Positions 1 to 10,898 are shown, counted from the stretch's first letter. The stretch is 64,000 nucleotides of DNA from Cytospora piceicola (GCA_023375675.1 JALQBC010000037.1:62001-126000); one strand, 5' to 3'. Translations and numbers: made by a program. Notes: a model not told the origin generated them from the letters alone.

Positions 1-2
1 AC

Positions 3-2390
3 AAGGATGGTTGGAAGGACAAGCTACGATCTTGCGCCCAGGCACCCGCCGAGTGCCGTCCGGCTTATGGCCAGCCTCTTGAGCCAAACATGATCCTCGG
101 TGGCTATCCGGAAGGTGGCGATGTTGCTGATGCGCCCGCAATGACTGTTACCTGGGTGGTCAACAACTTTCAAGAAGGTACACCTGAAGTTGCGCGAGCC
201 ATGGACTGGGAGAAAGCTCTCAAGGAACGTCTGCTAGATCTCCAGAAAGAGGCTGCTTCCAGAGGTTTGAGGCTCTCGCTTTCCACCGAGATCAGCTTGG
301 AGGAAGAGCTGAACAAGACCACCAACACGGATGCCAAGATTATCATCATCAGCTACGTGATCATGTTCTTGTACGCATCTATTGCCCTTGGCTCTACGAC
401 GCTGTCCCTTCGAGACATGATCCGGAACCCGGCAGTCAGCATCGTCGAGTCCAAGTTCTCTCTTGGTGTTGCTGGCATAGTGATCGTCCTCATGTCGATC
501 AGTGCCTCTATCGGCCTGTTCTCCTGGGCGAATCTCAAGGCTACACTCATCATTGTCGATGTCATCCCTTTTATTGTGCTCGCCGTCGGCGTTGACAACA
601 TCTTCCTCATTGTTCACGAGTTCGAGCGTGTCAACATCAGAAACCCCGATGACGACGTCGAGGTGCGAGTCGCCAAGGCCCTGGGTCGCATGGGCCCTTC
701 CATCCTGCTCTCAGCAATCACAGAGACTGTGTCTTTCGCGCTGGGCGCCTTTGTCGGCATGCCGGCTGTCCGTAACTTCGCCATCTATGCCGCCGGCGCT
801 GTATTCATCAATGCCCTGCTCCAGGTCACGCTGTTCATCTCCCTGCTGTCATACAACCAGAAGCGTGTTGAAGACTCCCGGATGGACTGCTTACCCTGCA
901 TCCCCATTAAGGCCGCCAGGGTTCATCTCAACGGTAGCAATGGCAACATGGGTGCGCGGCTGTACGAGATGCCCGAAGAAGGCGCCCTCCAGCGGTTCAT
1001 AATTAGGTATTATGCACCAACGCTGCTTGGTAAGAAGGTCAAGGTGGTCATTGTGGCATTCTTCCTGGGCCTCTTTGCCGCCGGTGTCGCTCTAATTCCC
1101 GAGGTCAAGTTGGGTCTCGACCAGAGAGTCGCTATCCCTGATGAGTCCTACCTTATCCCTTACTTCAACGATCTGTACGACTACTTTGACTCTGGTCCAC
1201 CCGTCTATTTCGTTGCCAAGGATGTCGACGCAACAAAGAGGAAGTATCAGCAGGAAATCTGTGCAAGATTCACCACTTGCGATTCCATGTCACTCACGAA
1301 TATTCTTGAGCAGGAGCGCAAGCGGACAGAGGTGTCGTATATTTCGTCACCCGCTGCAAGTTGGATTGATGATTTCTTCTTGTGGCTGAATCCTCAGTTC
1401 GAGGAGTGCTGTGTCGAGAAAGGATCTGCCTGCTTTGAAGGAAGGGATCCTGCTTGGAACATCACCCTGTCGGGCATGCCCGAGGGAGATGAGTTCCTAC
1501 ACTATCTCGACAAGTTCCTAGCTGCACCAACGACCGACGACTGCCCACTGGGCGGCCAGGCATCCTACGGCTCAGCTGTGGTCATCGATGAGCAGAAACA
1601 GAAGGTTCCAGCAAGTCACTTCCGAACGATGCATTCCCCCTTGCGGAGCCAGGATGACTTCATCAACGCCTACTCATCTGCTCGGCGTATCGCCGCCGAC
1701 TTCAGCTCCAAGACGGGTGTCGAGGTCTTCCCTTACAGCGTCTTCTACATCTTCTTCGACCAGTACTTGACCATTGTTGGTCAGACTGCAGGCCTCCTCT
1801 GCGCCGCCGTTGGCATTATCTTCGTCCTCTCGTCAATCCTCCTCGGCTCCGCGCTTACCGGTGCGGCTGTTGCCATTACGGTGGTGATGACCACCGTAGA
1901 TATCATTGGGGCAATGGCCGTCTTCGGGGTAAGCCTCAACGCCGTGTCCTTGGTGAACCTCATCATCTGTGTCGGCATCGCGGTGGAATTCTGCGCCCAC
2001 ATCGCCAGGGCTTTCATGTTCCCCTCGCGCACATTCATGGAGCGTGTTAAGAACCGCTTCCGAGGGCGCGATGCGCGTGCATGGACAGCCTTGGTGAACG
2101 TTGGTGGCTCGGTGTTCTCTGGCATCACAGTGACCAAGCTGCTGGGCGTGTTCGTGCTCGCCTTCACGCGGAGCAAGATCTTCGAGATCTACTACTTCCG
2201 CATCTGGGTCGCGCTTGTCGCCTTCGCGGCCACGCATGCCCTTATCTTCCTGCCGGTGCTGCTAAGCTTGATGGGCGGAGAAGGATACGTCGACCCGGAG
2301 GGCGAAGGCGGCCTGGAGGAGGACCTAGCCAGCCGCCGGTACAGAGCTGTTGCGGGGGCTGATTATGGGAGCGACTCCGAGGGGGAGTAG
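3..2390 (+). CDS. ncr1: NPC1/Ncr1-type sterol transporter, C-terminal part (5' truncated by window)
   Basis: The reading frame is open from base 3 to the stop at 2388-2390 and gives the last 795 residues of a protein whose family is usually about 1250-1300 aa. The incoming residues (GQPLEPNMILGGY, ending just after position 90) match the conserved NPC1 segment before the sterol-sensing domain, so the ATG at 90 is internal and not the start. A sterol-sensing domain of about five membrane helices follows (roughly residues 110-300), then a large Cys-rich lumenal loop and a second block of RND-type membrane helices, then a short acidic tail. NPC1 proteins move sterol from the lumen of the vacuole or lysosome into its membrane; the vacuolar location is taken from the family. 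No intron is seen in this part. The N-terminal cysteine-rich domain lies outside the window. Confidence 0.95.
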   Translation, partial: KDGWKDKLRSCAQAPAECRPAYGQPLEPNMILGGYPEGGDVADAPAMTVTWVVNNFQEGTPEVARAMDWEKALKERLLDLQKEAASRGLRLSLSTEISLEEELNKTTNTDAKIIIISYVIMFLYASIALGSTTLSLRDMIRNPAVSIVESKFSLGVAGIVIVLMSISASIGLFSWANLKATLIIVDVIPFIVLAVGVDNIFLIVHEFERVNIRNPDDDVEVRVAKALGRMGPSILLSAITETVSFALGAFVGMPAVRNFAIYAAGAVFINALLQVTLFISLLSYNQKRVEDSRMDCLPCIPIKAARVHLNGSNGNMGARLYEMPEEGALQRFIIRYYAPTLLGKKVKVVIVAFFLGLFAAGVALIPEVKLGLDQRVAIPDESYLIPYFNDLYDYFDSGPPVYFVAKDVDATKRKYQQEICARFTTCDSMSLTNILEQERKRTEVSYISSPAASWIDDFFLWLNPQFEECCVEKGSACFEGRDPAWNITLSGMPEGDEFLHYLDKFLAAPTTDDCPLGGQASYGSAVVIDEQKQKVPASHFRTMHSPLRSQDDFINAYSSARRIAADFSSKTGVEVFPYSVFYIFFDQYLTIVGQTAGLLCAAVGIIFVLSSILLGSALTGAAVAITVVMTTVDIIGAMAVFGVSLNAVSLVNLIICVGIAVEFCAHIARAFMFPSRTFMERVKNRFRGRDARAWTALVNVGGSVFSGITVTKLLGVFVLAFTRSKIFEIYYFRIWVALVAFAATHALIFLPVLLSLMGGEGYVDPEGEGGLEEDLASRRYRAVAGADYGSDSEGE

Positions 2391-3009
2391 GCTAATTGGA
2401 TTTGTGTCTCGTCGTAGTAGACATCCGAGGAGATTTCCCAAATCACTTTGTGGGTGCACAGCTAAGGTTTCCCCCTCCCACTCCCATTATGGAATTCGTT
2501 CTTGATCAATGGCGTTCTTTGTTTTCATGTGCATGCTTTCCGGCACATACTGTCTTGTATGATGATAGTGACTGGAGAGGCAAGGGGCAAGGGGAATAGG
2601 TATGGCACAGGCAAGGAGTTGTACGAGCGATGCTATTTGAATGAAAATATGAAGTCCAAAGAAAAGAAATAATTCATATTCCCATCGAATTTCCTCTAAC
2701 TATCGGTAAGTTAATGTACCAATAGGATGACATGTATTGGGCGGCCGTAACGTTGAGATCCGCCCGCATCCCGAAGGTGGGCCGGACCGACGACATCATC
2801 AATCATGTTGGTGACAAGCAGCACCCCGCAAGACCCGAACGGGCTCGGAACGTGGGGTAACAAGGTCTCAAAGTTAGGGACCTTCATCCATACACTTCGG
2901 GCCTCATGATAAAAAGGGGTATTCAGCTTGGTCAAGACCTCCGGATAACAAGAAACACCCAACCAACCCAGTCACGCTCACTTCACCGTCTTCACATGAA
3001 TAAGCAACG
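2391..3009. other. intergenic: NPC1 3' end and oxidase promoter
   Basis: No supported gene. The first part is the presumed 3' UTR of the NPC1 gene and the rest is the upstream region of the FAD oxidase. Short ORFs here have no recognisable protein features. Confidence 0.6.
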
Positions 3010-4874
3010 ATGCCCGACATCACCGGATACCCCAAGGCCATAATTGACAACAAAACCTCATCCATGGACCAAGACAAGCTACAACAAGGACAACAACGAG
3101 TAGAACCTAACCCCTCAGATGGCCTCCCCATACTCTACCGCGACTCCACGCCCAGGGACGAGTTCCTGGAGTCGGTCTGGGGCCACGTCTTCAACCACCG
3201 GCGCGCCACAGAAACCCGCGTGCCGCGCGCCGTGGTGCACGCCACCTCGACCGAGCACGTCGTCGCCGCCGTCAGGCTCGCCAACGAGCTGAAGTGCCGC
3301 GTCAGCGTGCGGTCGGGCGGGCACTCGTGGGCGGCGTGGAGCGTGCGCGACGACGCCATCTGCATCGACCTGGGGGCGCTGCCGGGCGGTAAACACGACC
3401 ACCACCATCACCAACACCAACACGGCGGCGGTGACGGCGGCGCGCCCGAGCAGGGACGGGGGAGTGGCGAGGGGCGAGGAGGGGAGGGGCTCGAGTACGA
3501 CAGGCGGACCAGGATCCTGAGCTGCCCGCCCAGCGCGACGGGCCGCATGGCGAACGAGTTCCTGGAGGGGGAGGGGCGGATGTTCGCGGGGGGCCACTGC
3601 CCCGACGTCGGGCTCGGGGGGTTCCTGCTGCAGGGGGGCATGGGGTGGAACTGCAAGAATTGGGGGTGGGCGTGCGAGAGCCTCGTGGGGCTGGACGCCG
3701 TCGCGGCGGACGGGAGGGTGGTGTATGCGTCGTCGGGCGAGAACGCGGACCTGTTCTGGGCTGCTCGCGGGGCCGGGCCTGGTGAGTTCCTACCATTCGT
3801 GACATTTGGCGTGTTTTGTTGTTTCAAGAAGGCTGGAGCGAGTAAGTGACTGTGTGAGTGAGTGAAAGCTGATGAGAAAGATAGGGTTTCCCGCGATCGT
3901 CACCAGGTTCTATCTTATGACGAGGCCATTGCCTGAGTTGTACCAGAGCATATACATCTACCCCATATCTGAGTACCGGAAAGTACTCCAGTGGGTCATC
4001 GATGTAGGACTTTTCTATATACCCAGGGACCCATCTCATACTATTGCTCAATACAGAGAACCTCCCAACACAGAGAACCTCCCAAATATACGCTAACCAT
4101 ATACCATCACAGGTGTGCAAAACAGGCGACCCCGACACCGAGATGGTGGCAGTCGGCCAATACATCCCCGAGCACCCCGGCCCCGTCATCCTCGCCAACT
4201 TCCTGACCTTCAAGCCCGGCCGCGCCCAGGGCGAGGCGGCCCTCAGGCCCCTCCACGACGACCCCTCCCGGCCGCCCGGCGCCCTCGCCGAGGTCTTTGC
4301 GAGGCCGACCTCGCTGCCGGACCAGTACGCCCCGCAGGCCCTCGCCAACCCGGAGGGCCACCGGTACTGCTCGGAGAACGCGTACATCCGCAACGGCGAG
4401 GCGGACGTGCCGTCGGTCCTGGAGGAGGCCTTCACGACGCTCCCGAGCCGCAAGGCCACGGCGCTGTACTTCGGCATGGCGCCGACCTCGCGGCGGGCGC
4501 ACTACGCGGCGGCGGCGGACGTCGCGGCGGCGGCGGGCGGCACGGACAACGACTACGTGGGGTCCATGGCGCTGTCGATGCAGAGCGACCACTACTTTGC
4601 GCTGTACACGGTGTGGGAGTCGCCGGGCGATGACGAGAGGTGCACGGCGTGGACGCACCGGGTCATGAGGGGCGTGGAGAGGTTCTCCGAGGGGAGCTAC
4701 CTGGGGGATGCCGACTTCCAGCACAGGCGGACTAGGTTCTGGCGGGACGGGAACGCTAGGCGGCTGATGGAGGTCAGGAGGAGGTGGGACCCTGAGGGGA
4801 GGGTTTGTGGGTATCTCGACGAGGGGGACAAGAGTGGTGTTGAGGGGCTGAGAAATGAGTTTGAGTGGGAGTAG
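3010..4874 (+). CDS. FAD-linked oxidase, berberine-bridge-enzyme type (three exons)
   Basis: Exons 3010-3781, 3885-4003 and 4113-4874 join in phases 1 and 0 to give 550 aa. The join reads GAGPG|FPAIVTRFYL, a conserved sequence in this family. The FAD-binding PCMH domain (about residues 65-260) has the RSGGHSW motif, whose His takes the 8-alpha-histidyl flavin bond, and GGHCPDVGLGG, whose Cys is at the place of the 6-S-cysteinyl bond. A bicovalently bound flavin is therefore expected. Such enzymes oxidise sugars, alkaloids or polyketide intermediates with O2; the substrate cannot be read from the sequence. No signal peptide is evident, although many relatives are secreted. An odd feature is a loop after the conserved IDLGALPGG that is very rich in His and Gly (about residues 128-150). 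The exons are very GC-rich while the introns are AT-richer. Confidence 0.88.
4053..4085 (+). repeat. 16-bp direct repeat inside intron 2 of the FAD oxidase
   Basis: ACAGAGAACCTCCCAA occurs at 4053-4068 and again at 4070-4085, a perfect tandem duplication with a 17-bp period. It lies between the donor at 4004 and the acceptor at 4112 and does not change the coding sequence. Confidence 0.85.
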
Positions 4875-6280
4875 GTTTGTTGGTGCCGGGTGTTACTGAT
4901 GGATGGGAAGGGAGGAGGGAAAAGGGCCCGGGTGTCTTGCGTTATGAGGGAGGGCTGATAAGGCGTGTGGTTGGCCGCTGAACGTATACCACCGTAGTGG
5001 AGGTTCTGCTAACAAAAGGATATTGACTGACGGAATCGACGATTTATAGGGAATGGTAGAGGGTTCTTACTGAAAATCCTGACTGCTTATAGTAGAAGCT
5101 ACGTCGCAAATACTGCAGGTCTTACAGACAAACGACCATTCGAACCACGCTGTCCGTCTGCTGGAATCGTTCGTTCATACGTTGACAGGACCCAGCGGCA
5201 CTCGTCCATGCCTCCTCGTTCTCAAGCTTGGAAGCTACTCGGCCCCACCTTCGACTATATGATCCGAGTTGAGTACCTTGAAAACGACGAGATTCTCCTG
5301 CCAGAAACGATACTGAAGACTGCTAAACAGCTGCTCGCTGGCCTTATGTTCGTACACGAAGCCAGCTATGCACAAAGAGGTAGGCTGTGCACCAGAGCAT
5401 TGAAACCATCTATCTACCTGACCTACGAGATTAGAATAGAGGCATACAAGACGAGACTTACTCGGCGGATACAATGTGGCTTTCACCATGGTTTTTGTTT
5501 TGTAAGAGACATTCCGAAAGCTCCATTTGAGAATATTGGAGCATCCAGAAACGAGAAGCCTGGTCCCAATCAACGGCAAGCGTTCGAATACCAGGTCGCC
5601 CAAACACCTTGGGGGGGGGGGGGACTTGATGGAACTCGTGGATATGGGGCGATGAAGATATTCGTCCAATATTCGAACCCGAGATCGAACCTGAGTCCGC
5701 GTCGTTCGCACAGCCACCTGGTTCGACTGCCCCCCGAGGCCATCTTCACTTCTTTTGGTTGACTGTCGTCCATGAAGCAAAACTTCAGGTGCTGGTACCG
5801 GCCATTCAGAGGCTTATGGAAGTACCTAGGTATTTCTTGAGGACTGAATCTCGGCTGCGGGCGCGTTATCAATACCAGGAACCGTTCATATACCGTCCCA
5901 AGCTACATACCTAGGTATTCAAAACGGTACATGAACGTCTGAGAGATTTCCAAATCGCAGTCTTTCCCCGTTCATAGAAGGAGCCAAGCGGCCCACCTAT
6001 TACTGCTTATTCTGGAAAGAGCTGTTCATAAACCATATTGAGCCATTCGTTGACGGCAGGTACGGCTTATGTCCACAAGCGGAAGGATGGGGGTTCCTGG
6101 AAAGGGCAGTCGCAACAAACAAAACGGTAATTTCTTACTTCCCCACTACCTACCTAGGTACATACAACAGCAGTCTAACTCAGGTACACAACAAGCTGCG
6201 GGATTCAAGCACACCTCAAGGCACAAGCATCGGGAAAACAAAACCCAAAGCAACGGAACACCCAGGAGTCAGCGCCCGAG
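4875..6280. other. intergenic with kinase-like remnant and palindromes
   Basis: No intact gene. The stretch holds a possible protein-kinase remnant (5208-5762), a run of 13 G at 5611-5623, and three copies of TACCTAGGTA at 5823, 5908 and 6151. The last copy lies in the presumed leader of the F-box gene. Confidence 0.6.
5208..5762 (+). pseudogene. possible remnant of an SRPK-like protein kinase
   Basis: The open frame begins with a stretch resembling the middle of a small fungal SRPK-like kinase: LLGPTFDYMI, then TAKQLLAGLMFVHEASYA at the place of helix E. The expected HxDxxxxN catalytic loop that should follow is replaced by unrelated sequence (CTRALKPSIYL), and no glycine-rich loop lies upstream. 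A possible trace of an APE-like segment (LVRLPPEAIF) occurs near 5720. A homopolymer of 13 G lies inside the frame at 5611-5623. I read this as a decayed fragment; it may equally be a chance ORF. Confidence 0.35.
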
Positions 6281-7849
6281 ATGGACCGCCTACCACAAGA
6301 ACTCACCGCCATCATAATCTCCCACCTCCCAGACGACAAGCAGACGTCTCCCCCTCGCAGCCTCGCCCCGTATGCCACCGTGTCGAGCAAATGGCAGCAA
6401 CCCGTCGAGGCCATGACATTCGCTCACGTCACGCTCACCCCGGCACGCCTCGCATCACCCCTTGCGGCACAGGCCTTGACAGCGGGCCGCGTCCGCCGCT
6501 TCGTCCGTCGCGTGGATGTCGACGTCCTGCTGCCGCCGTACGGTGAGGAGGCGCGGGGGCGACGCGAAAACGATGAGGAGAAGGATGCGTGCAACGCTAT
6601 GTTCACGTATGTTGTTCGGAAGGTGTTTGCTCTGCTGTCGCTGCCGGCAGAAGACGCGCGGGGCTCCGGTGACCACAGTGGCGGTTATCGTCCCCGGATC
6701 TGGCTTTCCATGGAGGCTCATTGTCTCAGCGACCAAGAGGACATGAAGACGAGGTGGGACAGGCAAGATTCAGGCTTGGCAAGTACCGAGGATATTTTTG
6801 GGGAGCGCTACGAAGGCTCGTATCTCGATCTGAGGCCGGTAGCTGGTAACTCAGTACAGGAAGAGGCGGAAGCCCTACCCGATCTGCCCTGCATCTCAAC
6901 CTTCCAGGTCTTTGCCGGCCCGTTTTGTCAATGTCGGTACTTTGCTCCACGAGCGCTGTGCCTTATAGCTTCGAGGATGTCAGGGCTGGAAGTCATCCAC
7001 TGGAATCTTTGCGACAATGAGAAGAGGGATGTACATCTCAGGCAAGACTTGAGAGCAGGTGTGTCTAATTCAACCCGGCACTCCTTTCTACTTCATCTAC
7101 AACCATCTATAGAAAGCCATTAGCAGGGAGGCACCGACTGACCAACCAGAGACACAGACTTTGCCAACACGCTGCATGCACTGCCCAATACCCTCGTAAC
7201 CTTCCACCTGGAGTACGATAGATACTCACCACTCGACTACTCATTCGAAACGCCCAGCGTCCCGGACGAAACAGACCAGGACGAAGACAAGCTAAGCCTC
7301 GCATTGTACAAGCTCTCCAAACGACTCACCGCCTTCTCCCTTGAAGCCTTTGTCGGCCCGGAGATATTCGGGCCACCAGAACCAGAGCCGGAACAGCAGC
7401 AACAGCAAGACGACAACCCTTCACACTGGCCGAACATGTGTTGGTACACCATCAGCCCACGACCCATCGGCCCATTAGAAAGGTGGAGCTACAAACGAAA
7501 GTGGACGGACGACGAGAAGGTCGACCCCGAGCCGGACGCCGTCGGCCCGCTGCTTCTGGCCGCTGCACGGGCCGCGGCCCGGATGCCGGAGCTTGAAAGT
7601 ATGGACCTTGATACAAGAGCTTGCTCCCGGTACGTGGGCTGGGACGGGCTGTCTATTCGGTACATTCCCGGGGTGGATGGTGAGTCTGGCCTACCGGTAT
7701 CTAATGCGGCGGTCCTGCTTGTCGACTCCCATCCCGAGTTTCACCCTGATGAGGAGGTCTTGGAGGCTTGGAGGGAGACGGCAAGGGAACATGTGGGTGC
7801 GAAGTCGGGGCTCAGGGTGAGGATCGAGGATAGATTGTTGGACAGCTGA
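6281..7849 (+). CDS. F-box-like protein (two exons)
   Basis: Exons 6281-7058 and 7158-7849 join in phase 1 (intron of 99 bp, with CTGAC before the acceptor) to give 489 aa. The N terminus, MDRLPQELTAIIISHLP, followed by a conserved ...YATVSSKWQQ segment, is the usual fungal F-box pattern, expected to bind Skp1 and recruit a substrate to an SCF ubiquitin ligase. The rest has the irregular leucine-rich character common in these proteins, plus a Glu/Gln-rich spacer (EPEPEQQQQQ) near the middle. No substrate can be inferred. The start is the first ATG in frame, after a leader carrying a TACCTAGGTA motif. Confidence 0.75.
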
Positions 7850-8023
7850 TCCATGCACGGCGATGTTCCACCTTTGCTCCTACAACTGGGGCAAGACCAG
7901 ACCGAAGACTTCTGGAAGCAGGAAGGTGACTCTTCGAGTGCTTTCAGAGGGGGTTGAGAAGAATCAATGCATTATCCATGTCATCTTCTTAGCATCCATC
8001 CATCCTCCTCTCCGTCCCACAGC

Positions 8024-8410
8024 TCATGCGAACACACGTATCAAAGCCTCTACAGTCGAGTTCGGTGACACGTTGAACGCAAACTTGGGAGTTGGTCTCA
8101 CTTCCTCAATGCAAGTGTTGACGGCCAACTCAAACAGCGGCGTATGGGCAGGGTCGCCACGAACGCCGAACCCGATCATAACCCCATCCCACTGCGGCCG
8201 AGACTTGATCGCTTTCTTGATGTCATCCACCGCCTTGGAGATGTCCTGCGCATCAACATAGCACGTCTCAACTTCGAACCCGGCTTCCTTGGCGAGGGCC
8301 GTCTGCTGGGCGACATGTTGCGCGATGGTGGACTCGCTGTTTCCGCTGTTGGAACGGACGCCGAAGGTGAGGATGGCCTTCGAGGCTGGCTGTTTTGGTG
8401 CTGGCGCCAT
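8024..8410 (-). CDS. small conserved protein with Rossmann-like pattern, function unknown
   Basis: A single exon encodes 128 aa and starts at the ATG whose complement is at 8408-8410. After a short Pro/Ala-rich lead there is a beta strand (AILTFGVRSN) and alternating helix and strand segments, including DGVMIGFGVRGDP, which suggests a small alpha/beta (flavodoxin- or Rossmann-like) fold. No catalytic motif is recognised. The codon pattern and the complete domain-like length support a real gene, and I believe similar short proteins occur in other filamentous ascomycetes, but I cannot name the family. No introns. Confidence 0.65.
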   Translation of the reverse strand: MAPAPKQPASKAILTFGVRSNSGNSESTIAQHVAQQTALAKEAGFEVETCYVDAQDISKAVDDIKKAIKSRPQWDGVMIGFGVRGDPAHTPLFELAVNTCIEEVRPTPKFAFNVSPNSTVEALIRVFA

Positions 8411-8943
8411 TGCTGTGAAGGTATGCCGGGGTGGGGATGACTTTGTTGTGGAGGTGATGACTGTGGTGGTGGTAATGAGGAATCAAGTAGTTACAAATAG
8501 GATGAAGTTAGCCAGGTATGGGTCTTCGATTTGAAGCTGCAGACTGTCGTTCCTTTTTAATCCTTCTTGGGCTCTTTTCGGCCTCCTTCCACTTTATACG
8601 TCGCCTTTCGTATTCGGATTTGGGACAGACAATTATGGAATCATGACATCTATGTTCACACAGTACAATCAGACACCGAATCCTGGAAGTATCGGAGGTG
8701 CAAGTTGGCCATATCGGGCCCCCGAGGTGACGATTTTATGGAGCCAACATAATATCCCGTGCTACTCGGTCCCGAGTTTCCACGGCTTGTTGTAAAGACG
8801 GCGTTATGGATACATACTGACTAGTTCGCCGTGGAGGTTCATGACAATAAGTAAATGCCTACTTAGTACTTAAGTTCTTAAGGGACTTATAGTAGCACAT
8901 GGTCACTACCTCTACACTATGAGGATGATAATCTGACCCTAAC
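8411..8943. other. intergenic, promoter side of the 8.4-kb gene
   Basis: No gene seen. AT-rich sequence with several TACTTAAGT-like stretches near 8860-8885, ending at the inverted-repeat element that begins at 8944. Confidence 0.6.
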
Positions 8944-9659
8944 TACGGTGTCCCACAGGGGTCTTGGGGACAACGGCCGTCGAGGGCACTTTTGACCTTC
9001 TTGTTTTTTTATTAGACCTACCCTAGGGGTAGCATACTTGTCCCAATTCGCGACCTTGATTGAATTGACCTTGATTGAACTGAATCGCGACCTTGATTAA
9101 ATTGACCTTGATTGATTTGAATCGCGACCTTGATTAAATTAAACTTAATTGATTTGACCTTGAGTGAATTGACCTTGATTGAATTGAATCGCGAGCTTGA
9201 TTAAATTTAAATCGCGACCTTTATTAAATTTGAATCGCGACCTTGATTGAATTGACCTTAATTGAACTGAATCGCGACCTTGATTGAATTGAATCGCGAC
9301 CTTGATTGAATTGACCTTGATTGAACTGAATCCCGACCTTGATCAAATTTAAATCGCGACCTTGATTGAATTGACCTTGATTGAACTGAATCCCGACCTT
9401 GATCAAATTTGAATCGCGACCTTGATTGATTTGACCTTGATTGATTTGACCTTGATTGACTTGACCTTGATTGATTTGACCTTGATTGATTTGACCTTGA
9501 TTGACTTGACCTTGATTGATTTGAATCGCGATAAGTTGAGTTGATTGAAGGGAAAGAGGGTGTGGTTTCGTAGAAGGGGTGGGCGTGAAATTTAAAAAAA
9601 TAAAAGGTCAAAAGTGCCCTCGACGGCCGTTGTCCCCAAGACCCCTGTGGGACACCGTA
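8944..9659. mobile_element. foldback/MITE-like element with perfect 56-bp terminal inverted repeats
   Basis: The left end (8944-8999) is the exact reverse complement of the right end (9604-9659) over 56 bases, starting TACGGTGTCCCAC. The outermost TA on each side could be a TA target-site duplication, which would make the element proper 8946-9657 (712 bp) with 54-bp repeats. No transposase is encoded; the interior is a tandem-repeat array. The ends are identical, which indicates a recent insertion or homogenisation. It lies between the 8.4-kb gene and the metallophosphoesterase. The superfamily cannot be fixed; a TA duplication would suit Tc1/mariner-type or related transposases. Confidence 0.85.
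9050..9535. repeat. degenerate 15-bp minisatellite inside the inverted-repeat element
   Basis: The core unit is GACCTTGATTGAATT with variants (GATTTGACCTTGATT), interspersed with GAATCGCGACCTTGATT units. The period is mostly 15 or a mix of 15 and about 22-23 bases, and the most regular part is 9420-9520. Because 15 is a multiple of three, the array stays open in several frames and yields Asn-Gln-Ser-Arg low-complexity ORFs on the minus strand that are not taken as genes. Confidence 0.85.
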
Positions 9660-9962
9660 CCTAACCCTTACCCAAGACCGTAGGATGCTTCAAAGTGGGA
9701 TTTTGGGGCTGGGGCTCTTCGTCACCATCCTTCCTATTCCTATTCCAAGAATGTGTCCACAAGCCCGATCTGCATATATCTTCTGATCCTTCCTATCTCC
9801 ACGAGAAGAAACTTATCGTTCCCATCTCTCGCTTGCACTTGGAGCTGAATTGTGCAGGTTTTCATGTCTCAACAACACACCGACTGACCACACCGAACCT
9901 TGGAATTGGTAGGGCCATGACTACCAGTGTTGAGACCAAGTGACGACTACAGACGACCAACA
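9660..9962. other. intergenic, leader of the metallophosphoesterase gene
   Basis: No gene seen. Short leader region with in-frame stops before the ATG at 9963. Confidence 0.5.
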
Positions 9963-10898
9963 ATGTTTGATCGACAGTCAACCGGCTCAGGCTTGGAGTC
10001 TCTACTTCACCGACCTCGCCCAAGTCTTTGGCAGAAATTTCGGCGTGACCCTTGGGTCTTCCTTGCTAGGACCATCTACGAATGGAGACACATCGTCCCA
10101 GCCCAGCCACTGACAGGCGCCGTCTCCGTTGTCTGTATTTCAGACACTCATAACAGCCAGCCCGACATCCCCCTTGGTGACATCCTCATCCACGCCGGGG
10201 ACTTGACACAGTCAGGGTCTTTTAAGGAGCTGCAAGCCGCCCTGGACTGGCTCAAATCGCAGCCTCACCCGCACAAGCTCGTCATCGCCGGCAATCATGA
10301 CCTGTTGCTGGACTCGTCCCTCGACTATACTGCTACTGGACAAGGTGCAGATGCGGCTGCACAGCGTGAGCAACTGGACTGGGGCGACATGACCTACCTG
10401 CAAGATTCTACCACGGAGATCACATGCCCAAACGGCCGCCGCCTGCGCGTCTACGGCAGCCCCAAGTCGTCTCGCCACGGGAACTGGGCGTTCCAGTACC
10501 CACGCGCAGAGTCCGGAAAGACCTGGCAGGGGACGATACCAGACGACATCGACATACTCATCACACATGGCCCACCAAGAGCACACCTCGACACCCTCCG
10601 CCTCGGCTGCCCAGCCCTGCTCGCGGAGGCGTGGAGGGTCCGGCCCAGGCTCCACGTGTTCGGCCACGTCCACGAGGGCCACGGGAGCGAGTGGCTGGGT
10701 TTTGACGCCCTGCAGGAGGCCTATGAGCGTACGGTGGTCGCAGGTGGGGGTCTGTGGAATGTAGTGCGCGTGATGGCAGAGTTCTTCCGGGGGGTGCTCC
10801 GCCCAGCAACAGAGTCAAGGAGTTTGCTTGTGAACCCGTGCATGGTTGGGGGTCTGCGGGATGACGAGAGGAGGAAAGCGATTGTGGTTCACGTCTAG
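9963..10898 (+). CDS. calcineurin-like metallophosphoesterase
   Basis: A single exon encodes 311 aa. The open frame extends upstream to 9927 but only through a GTG, so the ATG at 9963 is chosen. The five metallophosphatase signatures appear in order: SDTH, then GDILIHAGDLT, GNHDLLL, ILITHGPPRAHLD and VFGHVHEGHG. They supply the Asp, His and Asn ligands of a dinuclear metal site. The spacing and the GPP after the third motif resemble the fungal Ser/Thr-phosphatase-like or MPPED-type group that acts on phosphomonoesters or cyclic nucleotides. Its substrate is unknown. There is no signal peptide and no clear membrane segment. Confidence 0.88.
   Translation: MFDRQSTGSGLESLLHRPRPSLWQKFRRDPWVFLARTIYEWRHIVPAQPLTGAVSVVCISDTHNSQPDIPLGDILIHAGDLTQSGSFKELQAALDWLKSQPHPHKLVIAGNHDLLLDSSLDYTATGQGADAAAQREQLDWGDMTYLQDSTTEITCPNGRRLRVYGSPKSSRHGNWAFQYPRAESGKTWQGTIPDDIDILITHGPPRAHLDTLRLGCPALLAEAWRVRPRLHVFGHVHEGHGSEWLGFDALQEAYERTVVAGGGLWNVVRVMAEFFRGVLRPATESRSLLVNPCMVGGLRDDERRKAIVVHV

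Noticed and set aside
9224..9611. minus-strand ORFs of Asn-Gln-Ser-Arg repeats
   Set aside because: They are translations of a 15-bp minisatellite that stays open by periodicity; no start context or domain.
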